This document shows, in pieces, positions 25,111-32,035 of a stretch of DNA of 45,134 nucleotides. A model generated the notes under the pieces. It did not search any database. It was not told the DNA's origin and worked only from the letters and a program-made list of their open reading frames with translations. Position numbers and translations under genes: made by a program. Each line of letters begins with the position of its first letter. Position 1 is the first letter of the stretch. Origin of the DNA: an uncultured Christensenellaceae bacterium (lineage in GTDB: Bacteria; Bacillota; Clostridia; Christensenellales; Borkfalkiaceae); NCBI GenBank assembly GCA_910588615.1, contig CAJUOI010000018.1, positions 1 to 45,134 on the forward strand, given 5' to 3'.

Positions 25111-27411
25111 TTATATTATTTCGAGCGGGGCAAGCGCCGCTGCCAAATCTTTATTCCCCGCTTCCCGAAACGCCACGGTGATGATAAGGTTTCTGCCCGA
25201 GCCGCGCAATGCCACGACTTCTCCCTCGCCGAAGCGCGCGTGCCTGACCTTTACGCCGACCGCAAATTTTCCGACGTCGTTTTTGTCGCCCGTATTCTGC
25301 TTGACACCGACGTTTCCGAAACGCACGGGCGCGCTGCTTGCGGGCTTTTTATCGCTACCAAACGTGCGGTACGCGCCGTCTTCGTTGCGGGAAGCGGAAT
25401 AACTGCCCGTACGCACGGGCACGCCGTTCTGATAGCCTCCGTAGCTTCTGCCCCCGTAACCGCCGTAGCCGCCGCCGTAAAAGTCGCCCGAATAGCGTTT
25501 GGTAACCGTATTCGTAATGCCGAGTTCGCTTCTCAGCTCTTCGACGAAGCGCGAACGCACCGTCGGTTCCCTCTTTCCGTAAAGGTAACGGCTGAGCGAG
25601 CGTGTGAGCCAAAGGCGTTCCCGCGCGCGCGTGATCGCAACGTACATCAGCCTGCGCTCCTCTTCGAGGGCGTCCGGATCGTTTACCGCCCGCGACGTAG
25701 GCATAATATTTTCTTCCAAACCGCAGAAAAAGACGCAACGAAATTCCAAACCCTTGACGGCGTGCACGGTGGCAATGGTAACGTAGTCGCCGTCGTCCAT
25801 GTCGTCCGTGTCCGAATAAAGCGTGATCTGTTGCAAGTAATCGGAAAGAGTCGCACCCGAATTCATACGCACGAACTCGTCGACGGAATTCTGAAATTCG
25901 TCGAGGTTGGCACGTTTGGTAACCATTTCGTCGCTGTCGCCCTGATACTGCGCGTACGAGCCCGAAGTGTCCAGAATTTCTTTGACGAGCGTATTCACTT
26001 CCGTTTCCTGCGAGCGATAGACGAGCGATTTGATATAACGTCCGAATTCGTTCAGCTTTGCCTTTGCAGAGGATGTGATTTTTGCCCCGTCGCAGTCGGT
26101 TAACGCCTCGTAAAGAGATAAATCGTTTGCTTCGGCGTATTCCAATAAAGAAGAAATCGTCTTGTCGCCGATGCCGCGGCGCGGCACGTTGATAATGCGC
26201 TGGATCGCCTCCTCGTCGAACGGGTTGGACACAACCCGCAGATAGGCGAGAATATCCTTGATTTCCTTTCGCTCGAAGAACTTGAAGCCGCCGAACACCT
26301 TGTAGGAAATGCCGTACTTAGTGAATTCCTGCTCGTACGAGCGAGTGAGCGCGTTGATGCGCATGAGCACGGCAAAATCCGAAAGCTTATAACCGAATCT
26401 GCGGTACTCGGAAATGATCTGCGCCGCGTAGAGCGCTTCCCCCGCCTCCTCGTTTTCCTCGTGCCAAATCGGCTTATCCCCCGTATCGTTCTCTGTCCAC
26501 AGCTTTTTTCCCTTGCGCTGGCGGTTGTGGGAAATCGACGCGTTGGCAAGCGACAGTATCGCCTTGGTCGAACGGTAATTCTGCTGTAATTTATACGTTT
26601 TGGCATTGGGATAGCTCTGCTCGAAATTCAGAATGTTCCCTACCTCCGCGCCGCGCCAGCCGTAAATGGACTGGTCGTCGTCGCCCACCACAAAAAGATT
26701 GCCGTGCACCGTGGACAAAAGCTTTACGATTTCGAACTGCACGGCGTTCGTGTCCTGAAATTCGTCCACGTGGATATAGCGGAATTTCCCCGAAAGGTAT
26801 TCGAGCGCCTCCCTGTCCTCTGCCAGCAGCGCGCGCGTTTCGCTCAGCAAATCGTCGAAATCGAGGGCGTTGTTCTGCCGAAGATGCTCGCAATACTTTA
26901 AGTAGACCGCTGTAACAACGTCAATGTTCTTTTCCCGTTTGTTCTTTGCGGCGTAATCGCGCGGAGAAAGCGCAAGCATCTTAGCGTTGGAGATATGATA
27001 TTTTACGCTCTTCAACACCGATTCTTCGTTGTAGCCGCACTCTTTAAACGCCTGTTTGACGACGGCGGAGCGTTCCTGTTCGGAATAAATGGAAAAATTC
27101 TCGTTCAGTCCCCGTTTCTCGGCGAACGTTCTGAGAATTTTTACGCACATGGAGTGAATGGTGCACACCCACATTCTGCCCGCTTCCGTAACGGAAAGCA
27201 GACGTTCTTTCATTTCGTTTGCCGCCTTGTTCGTAAAGGTTATGGCAAGAACATTTTCGGGCGACACGCCTTTCTCTTCAACGAGATAGGCAATCCGCGC
27301 CGTTAAGACCCGCGTCTTACCGCTGCCCGCGCCCGCAAGCACCAGCACCGCGCCCTCGGTGTCGAGGACGGGCGCTTTTTGTTCTTCGTTTAAATCGCGT
27401 AAAATATCCAT
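25111..27411 (-). CDS. pcrA: ATP-dependent DNA helicase PcrA/UvrD
   Basis: This superfamily 1 helicase acts in repair and in clearing proteins from DNA. The 766-residue protein has the Q motif LNEEQKAPV, Walker A AGAGSGKT at 26-33, ITFTNKAANEM, VDEFQDTN, GDDDQSIYGWRGA, QNYRS and VHAVKGLEF. At 642-662 it carries a glycine- and tyrosine-rich linker (GGGYGGYGGRSYGGY). A C-terminal tail with the VGVKVRHARFGEGEVV motif (from about 718) follows, the Tudor-like RNA-polymerase-binding module of PcrA. Its own promoter is upstream. Confidence 0.96.
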   Translation of the reverse strand: MDILRDLNEEQKAPVLDTEGAVLVLAGAGSGKTRVLTARIAYLVEEKGVSPENVLAITFTNKAANEMKERLLSVTEAGRMWVCTIHSMCVKILRTFAEKRGLNENFSIYSEQERSAVVKQAFKECGYNEESVLKSVKYHISNAKMLALSPRDYAAKNKREKNIDVVTAVYLKYCEHLRQNNALDFDDLLSETRALLAEDREALEYLSGKFRYIHVDEFQDTNAVQFEIVKLLSTVHGNLFVVGDDDQSIYGWRGAEVGNILNFEQSYPNAKTYKLQQNYRSTKAILSLANASISHNRQRKGKKLWTENDTGDKPIWHEENEEAGEALYAAQIISEYRRFGYKLSDFAVLMRINALTRSYEQEFTKYGISYKVFGGFKFFERKEIKDILAYLRVVSNPFDEEAIQRIINVPRRGIGDKTISSLLEYAEANDLSLYEALTDCDGAKITSSAKAKLNEFGRYIKSLVYRSQETEVNTLVKEILDTSGSYAQYQGDSDEMVTKRANLDEFQNSVDEFVRMNSGATLSDYLQQITLYSDTDDMDDGDYVTIATVHAVKGLEFRCVFFCGLEENIMPTSRAVNDPDALEEERRLMYVAITRARERLWLTRSLSRYLYGKREPTVRSRFVEELRSELGITNTVTKRYSGDFYGGGYGGYGGRSYGGYQNGVPVRTGSYSASRNEDGAYRTFGSDKKPASSAPVRFGNVGVKQNTGDKNDVGKFAVGVKVRHARFGEGEVVALRGSGRNLIITVAFREAGNKDLAAALAPLEII

Positions 27412-27420
27412 ACGCGATTT

Positions 27421-27449
27421 ATTATATCACGTTCCCGAAAATACTTCAA
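27421..27449 (-). promoter_or_regulatory. Promoter of pcrA-ligA
   Basis: Minus-strand TTGAAG (27444-27449) and TATAAT (27421-27426) are separated by 17 bp and end 9 nt before the pcrA ATG, so the leader is extremely short. The message may be nearly leaderless, as no ribosome site fits between them. Confidence 0.7.
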
Positions 27450-27481
27450 GTTTTTCGAGGGGGGCGGTTTTAAAAGTCCCC

Positions 27482-27880
27482 TCAATTCGGATTCGCGTGC
27501 CTGAGCTCGAATTCGTATTCGCGCTTAAAACGCTCGAGTGCGCGCAAATACTTTTCAGACAGCTCCAACGTGTAGCGCTGCTTGTCCGAATAGGAAAGCG
27601 TCTCGTAGTACTCCCTGTCCGTGAGTCTGCCGATCGCATCGGAAACCTCTCCTTCGGAAAGGAGCAAATCGCGAACCTTTAAATAGAACTCGTCGGGAGA
27701 CTCTCCGCGAATCTTCGTGGTTACCTTTTCCGCAAAGTATCGCTCCATCTTGCTCTCGTTGATTCCGCGTTCCTTGGCGCGGGAGCGTTCGTTTTCGAGT
27801 TCTTTCTCGCACTGCTTCCAAAAGCCTTTTTTCATTCGCATTTTAGCTTCTTTTGCAAGCGTTTTAACCGTACGTTCCAT
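27482..27880 (-). CDS. Hypothetical protein, highly charged and helical
   Basis: I do not recognise this 132-residue protein. It is rich in Lys, Arg and Glu (MERTVKTLAKEAKMRMKKGFW...), appears almost wholly alpha-helical with possible coiled-coil stretches, and has no signal peptide or membrane segment. The ATG at 27880 has GGAGG 6 nt upstream, so it is likely translated. It lies after the rpsU terminator and before pcrA. No promoter of its own is obvious, and leakage from rpsU is possible. Confidence 0.75.
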   Translation of the reverse strand: MERTVKTLAKEAKMRMKKGFWKQCEKELENERSRAKERGINESKMERYFAEKVTTKIRGESPDEFYLKVRDLLLSEGEVSDAIGRLTDREYYETLSYSDKQRYTLELSEKYLRALERFKREYEFELRHANPN

Positions 27881-27910
27881 AACGCGCCTCCGTTGTTCGA
27901 CCTATTTTGC

Positions 27911-27942
27911 AAAAAAAACCCGTAACTTTCGTTACGGTTTTC
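27911..27942 (-). terminator. Terminator of rpsU
   Basis: On the minus strand the stem AACCGTAAC/GTTACGGGTT with loop GAAA is followed by eight T, starting 2 nt after the rpsU stop codon. It is a textbook intrinsic terminator. Confidence 0.92.
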
Positions 27943-27943
27943 C

Positions 27944-28120
27944 TTAGTTTCTGCTTCTCTTTCTCGCGGCTTCAGCCTTCTTTCTCTTTTTTACGGAAGG
28001 CTTTTCGTAGAACTCCTTTTTGCGGAGGTCGCCGATGATGCCGTCACGCGAGCATTTTCTCTTAAATCGGCGCAACGCGCTTTCGAGATTTTCACTCTCT
28101 CCGACTCTGATCGTAGACAT
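27944..28120 (-). CDS. rpsU: 30S ribosomal protein S21
   Basis: S21 is a small basic protein of the 30S subunit active in initiation. The 58-residue product starts MSTIRVGESENLESALRRFKR, contains CSRDGIIGDLRKKEFYEKPS and ends in a Lys/Arg-rich tail (KRKKAEAARKRSRN), matching the family throughout. AAGGAGGG lies before the ATG. It is monocistronic with a consensus promoter and a strong terminator. Confidence 0.97.
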   Translation of the reverse strand: MSTIRVGESENLESALRRFKRKCSRDGIIGDLRKKEFYEKPSVKKRKKAEAARKRSRN

Positions 28121-28160
28121 TTTTCAACCCTCCTTCGCCTCAGCACTTAATAACTACCAT

Positions 28161-28189
28161 ATTATAACAAGCCTTGCCGCGATTGTCAA
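28161..28189 (-). promoter_or_regulatory. Promoter of rpsU
   Basis: Minus-strand TTGACA (28184-28189) and TATAAT (28161-28166) with a 17-bp spacer form a perfect sigma-A consensus, preceded by an A-rich stretch. The leader is about 34 nt. Confidence 0.92.
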
Positions 28190-28217
28190 TTTTTTTCGCC
28201 CCTTTTCGCGGCATTTT

Positions 28218-29003
28218 TTAAAATTTTTCCGCCTTATCCGAAAGAAATTCCAGCGAGTCCTTTAACTCCTTCAATTCTTTATAATCTTTGGCGTAATTTT
28301 CGATGAGTACGGGTCCGTCGAACCCGACGTCTGAAAGCCGCGAAAAGAGCTCGCCGAAATCGAAAGTTCCCCGCCCCGGAAGACACATTTTTCCCGCATC
28401 GGTAATATCGCTGACGTGCACGTGCGAAATGCGGCTGCCCATTTCCGAAAGATAATCCCGATAATCGTACCCCGAAATGCGCGCCTGCTTGATGTCGAGC
28501 ACACCCGAAAGCGAGGGACAATATTTTACCAGCTCTGAAAAAATACCCGTGCGGTTGACGAACGCCCATTCCACGTTTTCACAGCATAGCGTAACACCGA
28601 ATTTTTTACAGTACCCGAAGATTTCCTGCGTAAGCTTCCCTATGCGCGGAATATCCTCTTTATATGTACGTTTTATGCGCGCGGGTCCGTGAAAGGTGTA
28701 GTGCTCCGCCCCGAGAATCGCGGCAGATCTCATCGTCTTTTCCAGCCAAGAAAACGCGTCCGCCTTCACGCGCGGGTGGTCGCTGTAAAGCTGCGGCTCG
28801 AACTGCGTGTTTAAAACGTGCACGGAATACGCCTCAATCGCCCCTTTACGGTGCAACAGCGTCTGCGCAAAAGAGGGTTCGTATTCGCTGAACGACGTTA
28901 AAAACACTTCCGCCGTCGTTACGTTCCATTCATTCAACAGCGGAAGCGCGTCCTCGTTATACAGCCGCCCGAAGAGGGTTGCCGTGGAAATGCCGACCTT
29001 CAA
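28218..29003 (-). CDS. Sugar phosphate isomerase/epimerase (xylose-isomerase-like TIM barrel)
   Basis: This 261-residue TIM-barrel protein belongs to the AP-endonuclease-2/IolE-like family. Candidate metal ligands lie in FHGP, CENVEW, LDIKQAR, HVHVSD and VLIEN, in the order expected for the family. The start is probably TTG, with GAGGTGG about 5 nt upstream. It starts 9 nt after the stop of the winged-helix regulator, so the two form one operon. Such enzymes epimerise or isomerise sugars or cyclitols. The exact substrate is unknown, but the neighbouring glycan locus suggests a carbohydrate. Confidence 0.85.
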   Translation of the reverse strand: MKVGISTATLFGRLYNEDALPLLNEWNVTTAEVFLTSFSEYEPSFAQTLLHRKGAIEAYSVHVLNTQFEPQLYSDHPRVKADAFSWLEKTMRSAAILGAEHYTFHGPARIKRTYKEDIPRIGKLTQEIFGYCKKFGVTLCCENVEWAFVNRTGIFSELVKYCPSLSGVLDIKQARISGYDYRDYLSEMGSRISHVHVSDITDAGKMCLPGRGTFDFGELFSRLSDVGFDGPVLIENYAKDYKELKELKDSLEFLSDKAEKF

Positions 29004-29012
29004 AAAGCCACC

Positions 29013-29927
29013 TCATTTACAGATATAATTGCAGACGATTCCCTCGTCGTAATCTCCGAATCCCTTACCGAACAGAGTAAAACCGCCGCAATGCTCCGCA
29101 TTTTCGGGCACAAAGATGCGCAGACGAATCTGCTTTGCGGGTTGTATATCCAAGTCGGAAAGCGTTGTGTTCGACACTTTGATCCCGCCGATATACGACC
29201 CTCCCTCGTTTACGGCAATGTGCACTTTCTTACCATACTGCCCCAGATTGCCGTACCACCAAGGGGGATTGCACGTTCCGGAACGATCGTTAAATTCACC
29301 CTTACTGGTGTAAAACCCGACGACCTTTCCGTTGATGGAGAAGTATACGTCGCTCGGATAGTACGCGGCGTAGCCGGGCGCCTCCGAAGCGATTTCCGCG
29401 GACACTTGCAATTCGATAAGCTTTTCGCCCTCGGTCTGATAGTTGGGAATGAGATATTCGACGTAACCGCCGCCCCCCAACCAAAGAATCCCCGCGTTCG
29501 TGCGCTCGGGAAAGGAGAAGCAAGACGGGTCGTCGAACTTTCCGATAACCTTTTCCCGCGTCGCAATGCCGCACGTAGGACGCACGTCGTAATCGACGTA
29601 ATTTCCAACGGCGATCTCCGCCGACTCCATGCGCCCCGTAGAGTGCGGCTGGTTTTTAAAGTCGATAATGACCTTATCCGTCGCCAGCATACAGATTTTT
29701 TGCGTGCCGCGCGTTCCTGACGAGGTTACGATTTCGATCAACCCCGCCGCGTGCAACTTTTTAACGTGCGCGGTGATCGCCCCGTTCGACACGTGAAAAC
29801 GCTTGGCAAAATAAGCGAGATTCAGCTCGCCCTTGTCAAGCAACTCGTCCAGAATCCCCAAACGGACGTCGGAATCAAGCGCTTCGTATAAAAGCGCCCC
29901 TTGCTTAAAATCTTTCAGATAAATCAT
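29013..29927 (-). CDS. Winged-helix transcriptional regulator with C-terminal beta-rich sensory domain
   Basis: Residues 1-70 form an ArsR-type winged helix (LDSDVRLGILDELLDKGELNLAYFAKRFHVSNGAITAHVKKL). The remaining part (about 95-304) is a glycine- and aromatic-rich, beta-sheet-type domain with patches such as LWLGGGGYVEYLIPNY and VNEGGSYIGGIKVSNT that recall carbohydrate-binding sandwiches. A natural inference is a repressor or activator that senses a sugar directly. It precedes the sugar isomerase. A consensus promoter and a GAATC/GATTC palindrome stand upstream. I cannot name the family of the C-terminal domain. Confidence 0.82.
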   Translation of the reverse strand: MIYLKDFKQGALLYEALDSDVRLGILDELLDKGELNLAYFAKRFHVSNGAITAHVKKLHAAGLIEIVTSSGTRGTQKICMLATDKVIIDFKNQPHSTGRMESAEIAVGNYVDYDVRPTCGIATREKVIGKFDDPSCFSFPERTNAGILWLGGGGYVEYLIPNYQTEGEKLIELQVSAEIASEAPGYAAYYPSDVYFSINGKVVGFYTSKGEFNDRSGTCNPPWWYGNLGQYGKKVHIAVNEGGSYIGGIKVSNTTLSDLDIQPAKQIRLRIFVPENAEHCGGFTLFGKGFGDYDEGIVCNYICK

Positions 29928-30018
29928 CGAACTTCATTCCCCTTACTACTCTTTCGCATCCTTCTTAGCATTCTTTTTCGTTTTTTTACTTTAAACGAAT
30001 CTAAAATCCACGTAATAT

Positions 30019-30047
30019 ATTATACCGCCAATTTCCCGTTTCGTCAA
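30019..30047 (-). promoter_or_regulatory. Promoter of the regulator-isomerase operon
   Basis: Minus-strand TTGACG (30042-30047) and TATAAT (30019-30024) with a 17-bp spacer. The leader is about 85 nt. Confidence 0.85.
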
Positions 30048-30088
30048 TACTTTTCCCTGAATTATTTATCATCCCGTAAAATAAATTC

Positions 30089-30105
30089 GAATCATATATA
30101 GATTC
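30089..30105. promoter_or_regulatory. GAATC-N7-GATTC palindrome, possible operator
   Basis: GAATC-ATATATA-GATTC is a palindrome about 42 bp upstream of the -35 box. A further half-site, CGAATCTA, lies downstream of the -10 near 29995-30002. It is a candidate site for the adjacent winged-helix protein. The rest of the intergenic stretch 29928-30162 shows nothing else. Confidence 0.4.
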
Positions 30106-30162
30106 TTCGTTGCTCCGCCGCTTCTGAGGACAGTTACGGACGGCTTCCGTCTATTCCGAAAT

Positions 30163-30198
30163 CAAATTACCCGCCTGCGGATGCGGACGGGTAATTGT
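30163..30198 (-). terminator. Terminator after the GH2 gene
   Basis: The arms AATTACCCG (30165-30173) and CGGGTAATT (30188-30196) enclose a 14-nt GC-rich loop. On the minus strand a T-rich TTTGATTT tail follows. It ends the glycan operon just after the GH2 stop. Confidence 0.75.
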
Positions 30199-30203
30199 TT
30201 CGG

Positions 30204-31952
30204 TTAATCTTTGATTTCCGTCAAGTCTTTCAACCGCTTCATATCAAACTTCGGGGTACGGTCGGGACGAAGCAAGCCGTTGACCTCCTGTTGGACGTCG
30301 GTCAGCTGCGTATAGCAGAACCCGCAGAAGCCTGATTCCGAAATGCCCTTCATCAAGCTTGCATACCGCTCGAAAAACTCCTCTTCGTTGCTTGCGCCAC
30401 GGTTATAGCCCCAATTTCCGTCCTTGGAATCGTCCGCCATGGCAATGCCGCCGAATTCGGTAAAGACGACGGGCTGCCCCTGCGTCTTGCAACCGAACTG
30501 CATCAAGCGGCGCGAGCTGTGGAACAGATCGTCTAACCCCTCCAAACAGTACTTTTCCGCAAAGCCTTCGCCGAGCTTGGAATAATCGTGTGCGGAGATA
30601 ATATCCGTAACGTCCGAATTTTCCCAGCCGTCGTTGGTGCTGATAAGACGGGTTGGATCCTGCGCCTTGGTGGCGTAATAGAGCGACCGCGCAAAATTCT
30701 GCTGCGCACCGTCGACAACGAGATTGCGCACGCCCCAGCTTTCGTTGAGCGGAACGTAACAAACGATGCTCGTAAAATTCTTTGCGGCTTCCACGATCTC
30801 CCGCCACTCGCAGGAAATATATTCCTGCTCTTCGTAACCGAAGCGGTACGCAGAGGGCATTTCGCACCAAGTAAGGAACCCAAGCTCCTCCGCATAATAG
30901 TAGAAATACGGATCCTCGAATTTTTGGTGTTTTCTGGCGCCGTTAAAGCCCATTGCCAGAGAAAGCTCGATATCCTTTTTCAACGCTTCCGCGCTCGGGG
31001 GCGTTAAACCGCTCTCTTCCCAATATCCTTGATCGAGAATCAGACGCTCGTATATCGGAGCGTTGTTCAGCAAAAGATGTCTGCCCTCCGACGAAACCTT
31101 ACGCAGTCCGAAGCGCGTTTTCGCGCCGTCGACGGTTTTTCCGTTGCAATATAGCGAAAGATTGACTTCAAATAATACGGGATTGTCGGGTGTCCACGCA
31201 TAGTCGGCGTCGACGAAATTCATCTCCTCCATCTTCACGCAGTAGCGCGTACGTTTTCCGTCGAGGGAGAAGCGCATCTTCTTAATCCGATTTCCCTTAT
31301 AGAAAACCTCGAATTCCGCCTCGTCCGCCTTCGCATAGAGCGTGGTGATTTCGCCGTAGAACGCACAGTTGTCGTAATCCGGAGTAAGTGCAAACGCCGA
31401 AACGCAGTCCTCTCCGCAATATTCTAACCATACGCTCTGCCAGATACCCGTATTGGGAATATACCAGCAACCGAATTTTTCACCCGTCCAGCTTTGCTTT
31501 CCGCGCGGGATCGCAGGATCGAAGGGATCGTAGCACCGCACGACGAGCACGTTTTCCCCCGCCTTCAACAGGTCGGTAACGTCCGCAAAGAAGGGCGTAA
31601 ATCCACCTCTGTGCGTTACTGCGTGCTTGCCGTTGACCCAAACGTCCGTAACAAAATCGCTCGCGTTAAAATTAAGAAGCGCGCGCCGCCCCGCCTTGAC
31701 TTCCGCCGTGAAAGTCCGCTTGTACCAAACGGTTTCGTGCAACGATTTGTCGCCGATTCCGCTCGCCTCGTACTGATAGGTGAACGGCACGTTGATTTTT
31801 AACGGAAATTTTGCATTACCTGCTTCATAGCCCTTTTTGATCCCCTCGCCCGCGTCGTCGAAGCAGAACTCCCACTCACCGTTGAGCGGAAGCCATTCGC
31901 TGCGGCGAAACTGCGGACGGGGGTATTCCATTCTCTGATACTTCATATTCAT
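30204..31952 (-). CDS. Glycoside hydrolase family 2 enzyme (beta-galactosidase/glucuronidase type)
   Basis: This 582-residue retaining glycosidase has the N-terminal jelly-roll (WLPLNGEWEF, VPFTYQ...WYKRTF), an immunoglobulin-like middle and a TIM-barrel. The acid/base lies in PLNESWG (E404) and the nucleophile in FTEFGG (E499), at the family spacing. No signal peptide is present, so it works in the cytoplasm on imported sugars. It is shorter than LacZ and close in size to beta-glucuronidase and small GH2 enzymes. It lies 83 nt after the GH43 lipoprotein gene with no promoter between them. Exact specificity (galactoside, arabinopyranoside, mannoside, glucuronide) cannot be decided. Confidence 0.9.
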   Translation of the reverse strand: MNMKYQRMEYPRPQFRRSEWLPLNGEWEFCFDDAGEGIKKGYEAGNAKFPLKINVPFTYQYEASGIGDKSLHETVWYKRTFTAEVKAGRRALLNFNASDFVTDVWVNGKHAVTHRGGFTPFFADVTDLLKAGENVLVVRCYDPFDPAIPRGKQSWTGEKFGCWYIPNTGIWQSVWLEYCGEDCVSAFALTPDYDNCAFYGEITTLYAKADEAEFEVFYKGNRIKKMRFSLDGKRTRYCVKMEEMNFVDADYAWTPDNPVLFEVNLSLYCNGKTVDGAKTRFGLRKVSSEGRHLLLNNAPIYERLILDQGYWEESGLTPPSAEALKKDIELSLAMGFNGARKHQKFEDPYFYYYAEELGFLTWCEMPSAYRFGYEEQEYISCEWREIVEAAKNFTSIVCYVPLNESWGVRNLVVDGAQQNFARSLYYATKAQDPTRLISTNDGWENSDVTDIISAHDYSKLGEGFAEKYCLEGLDDLFHSSRRLMQFGCKTQGQPVVFTEFGGIAMADDSKDGNWGYNRGASNEEEFFERYASLMKGISESGFCGFCYTQLTDVQQEVNGLLRPDRTPKFDMKRLKDLTEIKD

Positions 31953-32035
31953 TCCTGTTTTCTATTTCCTTTTGCAGCTATTTTAACATACCCGACAAAA
32001 AAAGGAAAGCTTTTCATTGGGTCATTTTGCACGAA

